From positions 930,001-994,000 of the forward strand of contig NZ_JAMQOQ010000001.1 of NCBI RefSeq assembly GCF_031624635.1: 64,000 nt of DNA, read 5' to 3'. The position numbers were made by a program, and so were the translations under genes. Source of the stretch: Halogeometricum sp. S3BR5-2 (GTDB taxonomy: Archaea; Halobacteriota; Halobacteria; Halobacteriales; Haloferacaceae). The number at the start of each line of letters is the position of its first letter. Position 1 is the stretch's first letter. This document shows, in pieces, positions 1 through 9,020 of this stretch. Below the pieces are notes generated by a model. It was given only the letters and a program-made list of their open reading frames with translations, ran no database searches and was not told the DNA's origin.

Positions 1-1
1 G

Positions 2-2206
2 CCGGGGTTCGTCGTCACCGCCGGGACGTACCGTTCGTTCATCGAGGAAGCGGGTATCGACGAGGAACTCTTCGACGCCGTCGACGTCGACCACGAGGAT
101 TCGGGAGCGCTGAAGACGGCGCACGAACGGGCGCACGAACTCATCATGGAGACGCCGGTGCCGGAGGAGGTGGGCGAGGAGATTCTCGCCGCCTACGACG
201 ACATCGGCGAGGGCGAGGCGTTCGTCGCGGTTCGCTCCTCGGCGACGGCCGAGGACCTCCCCGACGCGTCGTTCGCCGGCCAGCAGGAGACGTACCTGAA
301 CGTTCAGAAGGACGACCTCATCCAGCGAGTGAAGGAGTGCTGGGCGTCGCTGTTCTCCCAGCGCGCCATCTACTACCGCAACCGGAAGGGGTTCCCGCAC
401 CGCGACGTCGACATCGCCGTCGTCGTCCAGGAGATGGTCGACGCCGAGAAGTCCGGCGTGATGTTCACCTCCCACCCCTCGACGGGCGACCCCCGAATCA
501 TCATCGAGGCGGCGTGGGGCCTCGGCGAGGCCGTCGTCTCCGGGTCCGTCTCGCCCGACAACTACGTCGTCGACCGCGAGTCCGGGGAGGTGGAGACGGC
601 CACCATCGCGGACAAGAAGATGAAGATGGTCAAAGACGAGGAGACGGGCGAGACGGTCGAACTCGACGTCGAAGAGGAGATGCGGGACGCGCGCGTCCTC
701 GACGAGACCGAGATAGCGCGCCTCGTCGAACTCGGCGAACGCGTCGAGGACCACTACGGCGAACCGCAGGACGTCGAGTGGGCCGTCTACGACGGCGAGG
801 TGTACATGCTCCAGTCCCGTCCCATCACCACTATCTCCGACGGCGAGGAGGAGGCGGCGGCCAGAGAGTCCGCCGCGGGCGACGGCGGGTCCGAGAACGG
901 GCAGGCTGGGGAGGCCGCGCAGGCCTCGGGGTCCGGCGACATGATACTGCGCGGCCTCGGCGCGAGTCCCGGCATCGCGGCCGGTAACGCCCGCATCATC
1001 ACGAAACTCGACCACCTCGACCAGGTGGCCGAGGGCGACATCATCGTCACCGAGATGACGATGCCGGACATGGTGCCCGCGATGAAGCGCGCGGCGGGCA
1101 TCGTCACCGACGAGGGGGGGATGACCTCCCACGCGGCCATCGTCTCGCGCGAACTCGGCGTCCCCGCCGTCGTCGGCACGGGGTCGGGCACCCGGGAGAT
1201 ACCCGACGGTCAGACCATCACCATCGACGGCGACAAGGGGACGGTCCGCGAGGGCGCCGAAGAGACGGAGGACCAGCGCGAGCCCATCGAGGAGGCGCGG
1301 CCGAAGACGCCCGTCAAGCCGATGACGGCCACGGAGGTGAAGGTGAACGTCTCCATCCCCGAGGCCGCCGAACGCGCCGCCGCGACGGGCGCCGACGGCG
1401 TCGGCCTCCTGCGCATCGAGCACATGGTGCTCTCCCTGGGCAAGACGCCGACGAAGTACATCGAGGACAACGGCGAGAGGGCGTATATCGAGGAACTGGT
1501 CGACGGCATCCGCGGCGTCGCCGAGGAGTTCTACCCGAGACCGGTCCGCGTCCGCAGCCTCGACGCCCCCACCGACGAGTTCCGGCAGTTGGAGGGCGGC
1601 GAGGACGAACCGCGCGAGCACAACCCGATGCTCGGCTACCGGGGCATCCGGCGGAGTCTCGACAAGCCCGACCTGTTCAAACACGAGTTGGAGGCGTTCC
1701 GACGGCTGTTCGAGATGGGCTACGACAACGTCGAGGTGATGTTCCCCCTCGTCAACGACGCCGAGGACGTGATTCAGGCGAAGGAACTCATGCGCGAGGC
1801 AGGCATCGACCCCGACAAGCGCGACTGGGGCGTGATGATAGAGACCCCCGCCTCGGCGCTCGGCGTCGAGGAGATGGCCGAGGCGGGACTGGACTTCGTC
1901 TCGTTCGGGACGAACGACCTGACGCAGTACACCCTCGCCGTCGACCGGAACAACGAGAACGTCGCCGGCCGGTTCGACGAACTCCACCCGGCCGTGCTGA
2001 AACTCATCGGCGACACCATCGAGACCTGTCGCGAACTGGACGTGAAGACGAGCATCTGCGGGCAGGCGGCGTCGAAGCCGCAGATGGTCCAGTTCCTCGT
2101 CAACGAGGGCGTCTCCTCCATCTCGGCGAACATCGACGCCGTCCGCGACGTGCAACACGAAGTCAAGCGGGAGGAGCAGCGACTCGTCCTCGATTCGGTT
2201 CGCTGA
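2..2206 (+). CDS. ppsA: Phosphoenolpyruvate synthase, 5' end cut off by the window
   Basis: Pyruvate, water dikinase: makes PEP, AMP and phosphate from pyruvate, ATP and water, the first step of gluconeogenesis, in the cytoplasm. The frame is open from the window edge, so the N-terminus lies outside; the in-frame ATG at 146 is internal. Three parts are visible. First is the rest of the ATP-grasp nucleotide-binding domain (RSSATAEDLPDASF, ending LQSRPITT near 820). After a Gly/Glu/Ser-rich linker (about 840-940) comes the phosphohistidine domain with GGMTSHAAIVSREL (about 1115-1155), which carries the phosphorylated His. Last is the C-terminal PEP-binding TIM barrel with FGTNDLTQYTLAVDRN and the acid/base Cys in SICGQAA (about 2050-2070). 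All catalytic landmarks of the visible part are intact. Confidence 0.96.
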   Translation, partial: PGFVVTAGTYRSFIEEAGIDEELFDAVDVDHEDSGALKTAHERAHELIMETPVPEEVGEEILAAYDDIGEGEAFVAVRSSATAEDLPDASFAGQQETYLNVQKDDLIQRVKECWASLFSQRAIYYRNRKGFPHRDVDIAVVVQEMVDAEKSGVMFTSHPSTGDPRIIIEAAWGLGEAVVSGSVSPDNYVVDRESGEVETATIADKKMKMVKDEETGETVELDVEEEMRDARVLDETEIARLVELGERVEDHYGEPQDVEWAVYDGEVYMLQSRPITTISDGEEEAAARESAAGDGGSENGQAGEAAQASGSGDMILRGLGASPGIAAGNARIITKLDHLDQVAEGDIIVTEMTMPDMVPAMKRAAGIVTDEGGMTSHAAIVSRELGVPAVVGTGSGTREIPDGQTITIDGDKGTVREGAEETEDQREPIEEARPKTPVKPMTATEVKVNVSIPEAAERAAATGADGVGLLRIEHMVLSLGKTPTKYIEDNGERAYIEELVDGIRGVAEEFYPRPVRVRSLDAPTDEFRQLEGGEDEPREHNPMLGYRGIRRSLDKPDLFKHELEAFRRLFEMGYDNVEVMFPLVNDAEDVIQAKELMREAGIDPDKRDWGVMIETPASALGVEEMAEAGLDFVSFGTNDLTQYTLAVDRNNENVAGRFDELHPAVLKLIGDTIETCRELDVKTSICGQAASKPQMVQFLVNEGVSSISANIDAVRDVQHEVKREEQRLVLDSVR

Positions 2207-2222
2207 CCTCCGAGAACGGCCC

Positions 2223-2951
2223 TCAGGGGTCCTCCCACTTTCCGACCTCCGTGTCGTGGAAGTCCTTTCTCGCCTCCCGCCGCGTCGGCCAGTAGGCGAC
2301 GGCCGCCGCCCCGACGTAGAACAGGGCCACCGCGGCGACGACGGCCTCGCCGGGAACCGAGGAGATGGCGGCCGCGTCCACCCACCGCGTCTGCGGGGTG
2401 AACATCGTGATGCGCAGCAGCCACGCGAGGCCGAGAACGGTCATCAGCGGGCCGTAGACGCGACGGAGGCGCCGCGAGAGCGCCTCGCGGAACGACATCT
2501 TCAGCGTCGGTGCCCGAAGGTCGGCGGCGAGGTGCTCGCGCCACTCGGCCCCGGAGTCGGTCGGGGGTGCGAACACGTCGGCGAAGAAGTTCTGCTCCAA
2601 CAGCCGCACCCGCGAGCGACTGGCGTCGTACGTTCGGTACCGGCGGACCTCGAACAGGAGGAAGCCGCACATCGAGAGGATACCGATGAGCAGGATGTAC
2701 GCCGCGAGGTTCGGTTGGGAGAAGACGACGGTGAGGAAGGCGGCCATGACGGTCACCGCCCAGTTCGTCGTCTGGTCGATTCGGGTCTGGCCGCTCGCCA
2801 TCTGTCTGGACTCGACCCGGTAGAACTCGGAGATGACGACCGCGGCTCGGGAGTCCTCGGGCGCCGCCCGTTCGCCGATGGCGCTCGCGTCGGGGCGCTC
2901 CGAGGCGTCGTCCAGTCCGGCGGATTCGGATTCGGATTCGGATTCTGTCAC
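2223..2951 (-). CDS. DUF2270-type integral membrane protein
   Basis: Predicted 242-residue membrane protein of the DUF2270 family; function unknown. It has an acidic N-terminal tail, two hydrophobic segments after the conserved-looking stretch [20 protein letters not shown], a soluble basic/aromatic middle part ([20 protein letters not shown]), and two more hydrophobic segments before a charged C-terminus. I chose the GTG at 2951 because the frame upstream of it is not protein-like and would run into the divergent mfnA promoter. The tail begins with a tandem GAATCC-type hexamer repeat (about 2929-2946) coding Ser-Glu repeats. It is convergent with ppsA, 16 bases away. Family assignment is from memory of the pattern; the start is less certain. 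Confidence 0.75.
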   Translation of the reverse strand: MTESESESESAGLDDASERPDASAIGERAAPEDSRAAVVISEFYRVESRQMASGQTRIDQTTNWAVTVMAAFLTVVFSQPNLAAYILLIGILSMCGFLLFEVRRYRTYDASRSRVRLLEQNFFADVFAPPTDSGAEWREHLAADLRAPTLKMSFREALSRRLRRVYGPLMTVLGLAWLLRITMFTPQTRWVDAAAISSVPGEAVVAAVALFYVGAAAVAYWPTRREARKDFHDTEVGKWEDP

Positions 2952-3063
2952 GGTGGTGGGATGCTCGAAGAGCGGAAGCGGGGAAAGAGATAGCGGCAGG
3001 ACGCGCCTCTCCCCGTCGCAGTACAACGGAATTGATAAACGCCGCGGCCCCCACCCGGAGACT

Positions 3064-4125
3064 ATGCAGCGGTCCGCGCCGCAGACGTTCGACCGCGTCC
3101 TCTCGTCGATGTGCACCGAACCGCACCCCGCGGCGCGCGCCGCCGCGGAGCGCTTTCTCGCCACCAACCCCGGCGACCCCGCCACGTACGAGGAGGTGGC
3201 CGCGTTGGAGTCCGCCGCCGTCGACGTGCTCGGGGAGATAGCCGGCCTCTCGGACCCGCACGGCTACGTCACCAGCGGCGGCACCGAGGCCAACATCCAG
3301 GCCGTCCGCGCGGCGCGCAACCGGAGTCGCGGGAGAACGTCGGACCCCAACGTCGTCGCCCCCGAGAGCGCGCACTTCTCGTTCAACAAAGCCGCCGACG
3401 TGCTCGGCGTCGAACTCCGCCTCGTCCCCACCGACGCCGACCGCCGCGCCGACGTGGAGGCCGTGCGCGCCGCCGTCGACGACGACACCGTGCTGGTCGT
3501 CGGCGTCGCCGGCAGCACGGAGTTCGGACGCGTCGACCCGATTCCCGAGTTGGTCGACATCGCCCACGGCGCCGGCGCGTTCTGCCACGTCGACGCCGCC
3601 TGGGGCGGCTTCCTCCTCCCGTTCACCGAGAAGGCGTGGAGTTTCGCGCACGCGCCCGTCGACTCGCTCACCGTCGACCCGCACAAGTGCGGGCGGGCGT
3701 GCATCCCGGCCGGCGGCCTCCTGTTCCGCGAGCGCGAGGGACTGGACGCCTTGGCCGTCGAGACGCCGTACCTCGAATCCACCTCGCAGGCGACGCTCAC
3801 GGGTACCAGAAGCGGCGCGGGCGTCGCCTCGGCCGCCGCCGCGATGGACGCCCTCTGGCCCGACGGCTACCGCCGCGAGTACGAACGCGCCGCGGACCTC
3901 GCCGCGTGGTTCGCCGAGGAACTCCGAACGAGGGGCATCGACGTGGTGGACCCCGAACTCCCCCTCGTCGCCGCCGACGTGTCCGACTCCGTCTTCGAGG
4001 CCCTCCGCGAACGAGGGTGGCGCGTCTCGCGCACCGGGTCGGACCTCCTCCGCGTCGTCTGCATGCCGCACGTCACGCGCGAGTCGCTCTCGGCGTTTCT
4101 CGCAGACATCGATGCGGTCCGCTGA
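3064..4125 (+). CDS. mfnA: L-tyrosine/L-aspartate decarboxylase (MfnA), PLP-dependent
   Basis: Group II PLP-dependent decarboxylase of 353 residues. The archaeal MfnA family makes tyramine (methanofuran route in methanogens) or beta-alanine from aspartate for coenzyme A. Haloarchaea lack methanofuran, so the beta-alanine role is the likelier one (inference). Landmarks: [17 protein letters not shown] near residue 60, HVDAAWGG (Asp contacting the PLP ring) near 175, and [17 protein letters not shown] carrying the Schiff-base Lys near 208. Length fits the family. The ATG at 3064 follows a TATA-like element GAATTGATAAAC (3029-3040), so the transcript is probably near-leaderless. The gene diverges from the DUF2270 gene. 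Confidence 0.92.
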   Translation: MQRSAPQTFDRVLSSMCTEPHPAARAAAERFLATNPGDPATYEEVAALESAAVDVLGEIAGLSDPHGYVTSGGTEANIQAVRAARNRSRGRTSDPNVVAPESAHFSFNKAADVLGVELRLVPTDADRRADVEAVRAAVDDDTVLVVGVAGSTEFGRVDPIPELVDIAHGAGAFCHVDAAWGGFLLPFTEKAWSFAHAPVDSLTVDPHKCGRACIPAGGLLFREREGLDALAVETPYLESTSQATLTGTRSGAGVASAAAAMDALWPDGYRREYERAADLAAWFAEELRTRGIDVVDPELPLVAADVSDSVFEALRERGWRVSRTGSDLLRVVCMPHVTRESLSAFLADIDAVR

Positions 4126-4203
4126 TCTCGACTCCTCGGAGCGCGCCGAGCGGACCCCGAATCTCAAGACTTACGTCGCCTCGTCCGGGAGACACCGGTA
4201 GCC

Positions 4204-4821
4204 GTGTCCCTCGCCGCCGCCCTCGACGCGCTGTCGTCGATACCGAGTTCGCCGTCGCTCGCCGGCGCGGTCGCAGACCTCGCGGCGGGCGGCGTCGGAA
4301 ACCTGTTCCCGAACCTCGGTCTGCGGTCCGTCGTCGAGACGGCGACCGGGTGGGTCGGACTGCTCATCATCTTCGTCTACTCGTTTCTCATCGCCTTCGC
4401 GCTGCCCGGCGTGAGCGAAGTCGTCCTCCTGGCGCCTCTGGATTTGGGGCTCTCGCAGAACGCGCGGTACGCGGTCATCATCCTCGTGAGCGGCGTCGGC
4501 AAGGCGGCGGGGAGCGTCTTCGCGTTCCACATCGGACAGGAGGCGAAGAACTCCGGGTTCATCGAGCGAAAGCTCCGGGAGTCCCGGTTCGGGATCATGG
4601 AGTGGACCGAGGAGAAGACGCTGGAGATAGCGCAGACGTGGGGGTACGCCGGCCTCGCCGCGGCGCTCTGCGTCCCGACGTTCCCCGACACGCTCTCTAT
4701 CTACGCCTTCTCGGTCCTCGAAGAGGACTACGTGAAGTTCGCCGCGGCCACGTTCGTCGGGAGCGTCGGCCGACTGCTGGTGACGCTCGCCGGCGTCGAG
4801 GCGCTGTCGACGCTGTTCTGA
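4204..4821 (+). CDS. VTT/DedA-like membrane protein (YqaA-type)
   Basis: Membrane protein of 205 residues, GTG start at 4204. It has a hydrophobic segment at about 45-68, then LPGVSEVVLLAPLDLGLSQN, a glycine-rich segment VSGVGKAAGSVFAFHIGQEAK, a charged helix (IERKLRESRFGIMEW) and a second half with ALCVPTFPDTLSIYAFSVLEED. The re-entrant, proline/glycine-containing hydrophobic stretches resemble the VTT (SNARE-associated/DedA) superfamily, whose members act as lipid scramblases or lipid transporters. That role for this protein is an inference from the family. It stands alone, 78 bases after mfnA on the same strand. Confidence 0.7.
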   Translation: MSLAAALDALSSIPSSPSLAGAVADLAAGGVGNLFPNLGLRSVVETATGWVGLLIIFVYSFLIAFALPGVSEVVLLAPLDLGLSQNARYAVIILVSGVGKAAGSVFAFHIGQEAKNSGFIERKLRESRFGIMEWTEEKTLEIAQTWGYAGLAAALCVPTFPDTLSIYAFSVLEEDYVKFAAATFVGSVGRLLVTLAGVEALSTLF

Positions 4822-4942
4822 ACGGCCGCGCTGCGACCACGCGGGATAACTCGTCTCAATCGGTCTTCATCTCCTCGCGCGACGAATACGGTGCGAACCC
4901 ACTCGGTTCGCTCGCGCGGCGTGGCCGCGCAGGAACAACGCT

Positions 4943-5863
4943 ATGAACTACGACTCTCTCACCTCGTTCGACCGACGCTCCAGAGCCCGCGTCCGCACTC
5001 TCGACGGAACGCGACTCGGCGGCGTCGCGGTCACGGCCGGACGCGTGCTGCTCGCACTCGCCGCGATCCTCCTCGCCGTCGCCGCCTTCGGCGCCGCCTC
5101 CGTCGCGGCGATACGGCTCCTCGGGGCCGACGTGGCGACGTCGGTTCCGGTCGCGTTCGTCGCCGGTCTCGTCGGGACGCTCGGCGTCCTCGGCGCCTAC
5201 GCGGCGTACGTGCGCGTCGTCGAGGCCCGCCCCGTGACCGAACTCGGTCGCCGCGGCGCGGTCCGCGAGTTCCTCTCCGGGACCGTCCTCGGCGCCGGCC
5301 TGTTCACCGCAGCGGTCGGCGTCGTCTGGGTCGCCGGCGGCTACGAGGTGACCGGGACGAACCCGTGGCTCCTCGCGGTGCCGTTCGTCACGGGCGCGCT
5401 GTTCTGGGCGGCGCTCGAAGAACTCGTCTACCGCGCCGTGCTGCTTCGCATCGTCGAGCGCCGCTTCGGCACCTGGGTCGCGCTCGTCGGCTCCTCGCTC
5501 GCGTTCGCGGCCTTCCACGTCGTCGCGACGCCGAACGTCACCGTCTGGACGGGACTGACGGTGTTCCTCGCCGGCCTCTGGCTGGGCGGAGCGTACCTCT
5601 ACACCCGCCGACTCTGGCTCCCCGTCGCGCTCCACGCCGCGTGGAACTTCGCACAGGGCGCCGTGTTCGGCATCGCCGTCTCCGGCGACGAGGGCGGTCA
5701 GGGACTGCTCGTCGGAGTCACGTCGGGTCCAACGTGGTTGACCGGCGGCGCCTACGGTCTCGAAGGCTCGGCCGTCGTCGTCGTGGTCGTCCTCCTCGCG
5801 GCGGCGGTCGTCCTCCGCGCGGCCCGCCGAGACGGGCGGTTCGTCCCCTCTCGGCGGTCGTGA
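4943..5863 (+). CDS. CPBP-family intramembrane metalloprotease
   Basis: CAAX/CPBP (Rce1-like) intramembrane protease, 306 residues with about eight hydrophobic segments. The three family motifs are present in order: EELVYR (paired Glu and Arg) near residue 155, FAAFH near 190, and LHAAWN near 232; Glu and His residues are expected to bind the catalytic zinc or activate water. The substrate is not known. Haloarchaeal genomes carry many paralogues, and a second one lies at 33310-34233. ATG start at 4943; the preceding 120 bases hold no gene. It is convergent with the DUF21 protein downstream. Confidence 0.85.
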   Translation: MNYDSLTSFDRRSRARVRTLDGTRLGGVAVTAGRVLLALAAILLAVAAFGAASVAAIRLLGADVATSVPVAFVAGLVGTLGVLGAYAAYVRVVEARPVTELGRRGAVREFLSGTVLGAGLFTAAVGVVWVAGGYEVTGTNPWLLAVPFVTGALFWAALEELVYRAVLLRIVERRFGTWVALVGSSLAFAAFHVVATPNVTVWTGLTVFLAGLWLGGAYLYTRRLWLPVALHAAWNFAQGAVFGIAVSGDEGGQGLLVGVTSGPTWLTGGAYGLEGSAVVVVVVLLAAAVVLRAARRDGRFVPSRRS

Positions 5864-5933
5864 GCGGCTTTTCATACCGACCGTACCGACCGAAATGCGA
5901 CCGAACGCGGACCGAGGCGCGGCGCGCGGTCGG

Positions 5934-6446
5934 TCACTCGGTGTACGGCTTCTCGATGTCCGACTCGCCGCCGAGCCACGCCGTCAGCCGCCGAGTCAGC
6001 GCGTCGAACAGCGAGACCAGCGGCGAGATGGCGCGTTCGACGAAGGAGACGGGGCCCGCCACGACGAGCGACCAGCGCTGCGCGTTGCCGAGGCCGTAGG
6101 ACTTCGGCACGATTTCGCCGAAGACGAGGACGGTGGCGCCGACGAGGAGCGTCGCGGCGGAGACGGCGACGCCCGCGGAGAACTGTTCGACGAGCAGCAC
6201 CGTCACGATGCTCGAAATCGCCACGTTCACGAGGTTGTTGCCGACGAGGATGGTGACGAGCAGTCGGTGCGGGTCCTCGCGCAGGCGTTTCAGCGTCGTC
6301 GCGCGGCGGTCGCCCGTCGCGGCGCGTTCGTTCACCCACGCGGCCGGCAGCGAGAAGATGGCCGTCTCGGAACTGGAGAAGAAGGCGCTGCACAGCAGTA
6401 GGACGACCACGGCACCGAACCCGAGGGCGGCGGACGCGAGTTCCAT
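5934..6446 (-). CDS. DUF21/CNNM-type transmembrane protein without CBS domains
   Basis: Protein of 170 residues matching only the transmembrane DUF21 (CNNM) domain: FFSSSETAIFSLPAAWVNE near the N-terminus, a cytosolic linker RRATTLKRLREDPHRLLVTILVGNN-type region, and VFGEIVPKSYGL near 125. In larger family members (CorB/CNNM magnesium exporters) this domain is followed by paired CBS domains and a CorC-type domain; here the protein stops after DUF21. Possible Mg2+ transport is an inference from the family. The ATG at 6446 (MELASAALG) is preferred over one 27 bases upstream, which would add a Gly/Pro-rich stretch. It diverges from metG with a 137-base gap. Confidence 0.82.
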   Translation of the reverse strand: MELASAALGFGAVVVLLLCSAFFSSSETAIFSLPAAWVNERAATGDRRATTLKRLREDPHRLLVTILVGNNLVNVAISSIVTVLLVEQFSAGVAVSAATLLVGATVLVFGEIVPKSYGLGNAQRWSLVVAGPVSFVERAISPLVSLFDALTRRLTAWLGGESDIEKPYTE

Positions 6447-6583
6447 GCCCGGCGGTTCGGGACCGCCGGCCAAAACCGCGGTGGTGTCGGCCGCCCGCGC
6501 CGTCTCTTCGGTGTCGGGGAGTGGGGAAGCGAACGAACCCGACGAAATTTAGGCCTCGCCCCTCCGACTCACCAGACACGACT

Positions 6584-8674
6584 ATGAGCCACGAACCATT
6601 CCCCACGGAGCACCCGGCGGTGGTGACCTGCGGGTTGCCGTACGCGAACGGCGACCTGCACATCGGCCACCTCCGGACGTACGTCGGCGGCGACGTCTAC
6701 AGTCGCGCGCTGAAACGACTCGGACAGGAGACGGCGTTCGTCAGCGGGTCCGACATGCACGGCACGCCCGTCGCCGTCAACGCCGAGAAGGAGGGCGTCA
6801 CGCCCGAGGAGTTCGCGCTCCGCCACCACGAGCAGTACGAGGAGACGTTCCCGAAGTTCGACATCGAGTTCGACAACTACGGGCACACCCACGACGAGAC
6901 GAACACGGAGTTGACGACGGACCTCGTCCGCACCTTAGAGGAGGAGGGCTACCTCTACGAGAAGGAGATACCCATCGCCTACGACCCCGAGGCCGACCAG
7001 TGGCTTCCGGACCGGTACGTCGAGGGCACCTGCCCCTACTGCGGCGCGCACGCCCGCGGCGACGAGTGCGACGAGGGGTGCGGCCGTCACCTCGAACCCG
7101 GCGAGATAGAGGACCCCGAGTCGACGCTGACGGGCAACCCCGCCGAGTACCGCGAGCGGAGTCACCGCTTCTTCCGCGTCTCGGAGCTACAGGACTATCT
7201 CGTGGAGTTCATCGATAGACTGGAAGGGACCTCGAACGCGCAGAACCAGCCGCGCGAGTGGATCGAGGGCGAACTGCAGGACTGGTGTATCACCCGCGAC
7301 ATGGACTGGGGCATCGACTACCCCGGCGACACCGAAGACGACCTGGTCCTCTACGTCTGGGTGGACGCCCCCATCGAGTACATCGCCTCCACGAAGCAGT
7401 ACTCAGAGCGGGTCGGACCCGAGACGTTCGACTGGGAGAAGGCGTGGCGCGAGGAGGGCGACATCGTCCACATCATCGGCCGCGACATCATCCAGCACCA
7501 CACCGTCTTCTGGCCGGCGATGCTGCGCGCGACGGGGTACGTCGAACCCCGCGCCGTGATGGCCTCGGGGTTCATCACGCTGAACGGCAAGGGGTTCTCC
7601 ACCTCGCGCAACCGCGCCGTCTGGGCCGACGAGTACCTGGACGAGGGCTTCGCCCCGGCGCTCATCCGCTACTACCTCGCCACGAACGGCGGGTTCCAAC
7701 AGGACGTGGACTTCTCGTGGGAGAAGTTCCGCGACCGGGTGAACAACGAACTCGTCGGCACCGTCGGCAACTTCCTCTACCGGTCGCTGCTGTTCGCGCA
7801 CCGCGAGTACGAGGGAACGCCCGACGCGGACCTCTCCGAGGAGGTGCGCGACCGCATCGAGGAGGCCATCGACGAGTTCCGCGCGGGCGTGAACGGCTAC
7901 TCCGTCCGCGAGGTGGGCAACGCCGCCGTCCGACTCGCGCAGTTCGGCAACGAGTACATCCAGCGGAACGAGCCGTGGAAGCTCGACGACGGCGAGGAGA
8001 AAGAGCGGGTCATCCGCGACTGCGTGCAGGTGGCGAAGGCCGTCGGCGTCCTCTTCGAACCCATCGCACCGACGAAGGCCGAACGCCTCTGGGCGGACCT
8101 GAACGAGAACGGCGACGTGCACGAGGTTGGCGTCGGCGCCGCCCTCGACGCTCCGGCGGCGTCGTTCGGCGAGCCCTCTGAACTGTTCGAGAAGATCGAG
8201 GAGGACCGAGTCGAGGAACTCAACGAGAAACTCGAAGCGCGCGTCGCGGAGACGGAAGCGGACGAGGAGGAGGGCGACGCCGACGACTCCGACGACGGCG
8301 AGAGCGGGGACGAGTCCGAGGATGGCGAGAGCGGCGACTTCGAACCCCTCGTCGAAGACCGCATCGGCTTCGAGGAGTTCCAGGACCTCGACCTCCGGGT
8401 CGCCGAGATACTCGACGCCGAGGGCATCGACGGCGCGGACAAACTGGCGAAACTGACCGTCGACATCGGCGTCGAGGAGCGTCAGATCGTCGCGGGGCTG
8501 AAACAGCTTCACGACCTCTCGGAACTGCCCGGCAAGAAGGTGGTCGTCGTGGCCAACCTGGAGAAGGCCGAACTGTTCGGCGTCGAGTCGAACGGGATGG
8601 TGCTGGCCGCGGGCGAGGAGGCGGACCTCCTGACCACCCACGGCGACGCGGAACCCGGGACGCGCGTTCGGTAG
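6584..8674 (+). CDS. metG: Methionyl-tRNA synthetase
   Basis: Class I aminoacyl-tRNA synthetase charging tRNA-Met, 696 residues. Visible in order: Rossmann catalytic core with the HIGH motif (NGDLHIGHLRTYVGGD, residues about 22-38), zinc-knuckle insertion CPYCGAHARGDECDEGCGRH (about 148-167), and the KMSKS-equivalent LNGKGFSTSRN (about 330). Then come the anticodon-binding alpha-helical domain, a very acidic linker (about 560-590), and a C-terminal OB-fold tRNA-binding domain starting FEEFQDLDLRVAEIL. The terminal domain, often a separate protein in other archaea, is fused here. The ATG at 6584 fits the first conserved segment VVTCGLPYANG. Confidence 0.97.
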   Translation: MSHEPFPTEHPAVVTCGLPYANGDLHIGHLRTYVGGDVYSRALKRLGQETAFVSGSDMHGTPVAVNAEKEGVTPEEFALRHHEQYEETFPKFDIEFDNYGHTHDETNTELTTDLVRTLEEEGYLYEKEIPIAYDPEADQWLPDRYVEGTCPYCGAHARGDECDEGCGRHLEPGEIEDPESTLTGNPAEYRERSHRFFRVSELQDYLVEFIDRLEGTSNAQNQPREWIEGELQDWCITRDMDWGIDYPGDTEDDLVLYVWVDAPIEYIASTKQYSERVGPETFDWEKAWREEGDIVHIIGRDIIQHHTVFWPAMLRATGYVEPRAVMASGFITLNGKGFSTSRNRAVWADEYLDEGFAPALIRYYLATNGGFQQDVDFSWEKFRDRVNNELVGTVGNFLYRSLLFAHREYEGTPDADLSEEVRDRIEEAIDEFRAGVNGYSVREVGNAAVRLAQFGNEYIQRNEPWKLDDGEEKERVIRDCVQVAKAVGVLFEPIAPTKAERLWADLNENGDVHEVGVGAALDAPAASFGEPSELFEKIEEDRVEELNEKLEARVAETEADEEEGDADDSDDGESGDESEDGESGDFEPLVEDRIGFEEFQDLDLRVAEILDAEGIDGADKLAKLTVDIGVEERQIVAGLKQLHDLSELPGKKVVVVANLEKAELFGVESNGMVLAAGEEADLLTTHGDAEPGTRVR

Positions 8675-8709
8675 TCGTCTCCGTCGACCGAGTCGTTAGG
8701 GCCGAACCG

Positions 8710-8940
8710 TCAGGGGGACGACACGCGCACTTCGTCGTCCGTCACCTCGACCACCTGGTCGGCGCTGACCGAGAGCGTCTCGTCGTCCTCTCCGCTGAGG
8801 GCGTCCTGCATCTCCGCGGAGACGCCCGTCTCGCCCTTCAGCATCGCCTTGCCGTCCTCTACGCCCGTCACCTTGCCGATGCGCTCGCCGTCGGGGCCGA
8901 CGACGTGCTTACCGACGATGTCGTCCGTGATGTGCTGCAC
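8710..8940 (-). CDS. PRC-barrel domain protein
   Basis: Small protein of 76 residues consisting of one PRC-barrel-like beta domain: GKHVVGPDGERIGKVTGVEDGKAM is the typical first half (a GxxVxxxxGxxIGxV pattern), with an acidic C-terminus. PRC-barrel proteins in archaea are mostly uncharacterised; relatives act in ribosome maturation (RimM-like) or photosynthetic reaction-centre regulation. No function can be assigned here. It is convergent with metG (35 bases) and followed on the same strand by the cytochrome b-like gene upstream at 9021, so it could share that transcript. Confidence 0.8.
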   Translation of the reverse strand: MQHITDDIVGKHVVGPDGERIGKVTGVEDGKAMLKGETGVSAEMQDALSGEDDETLSVSADQVVEVTDDEVRVSSP

Positions 8941-9020
8941 ACGTCCGCCGTCGCCCGCGCGGCGCTAAAGCGTGACGGCGGGCGCCGCGCGGGTCGTTCC
9001 CGTCCGCCGGAACCGGGGCG

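Noticed and set aside
1774-4167. A 797-codon open frame on the minus strand
   Set aside because: It runs opposite ppsA, DUF2270 and mfnA, is Arg/Gly-rich and has no family signal; in GC-rich DNA antisense frames stay open by codon bias.
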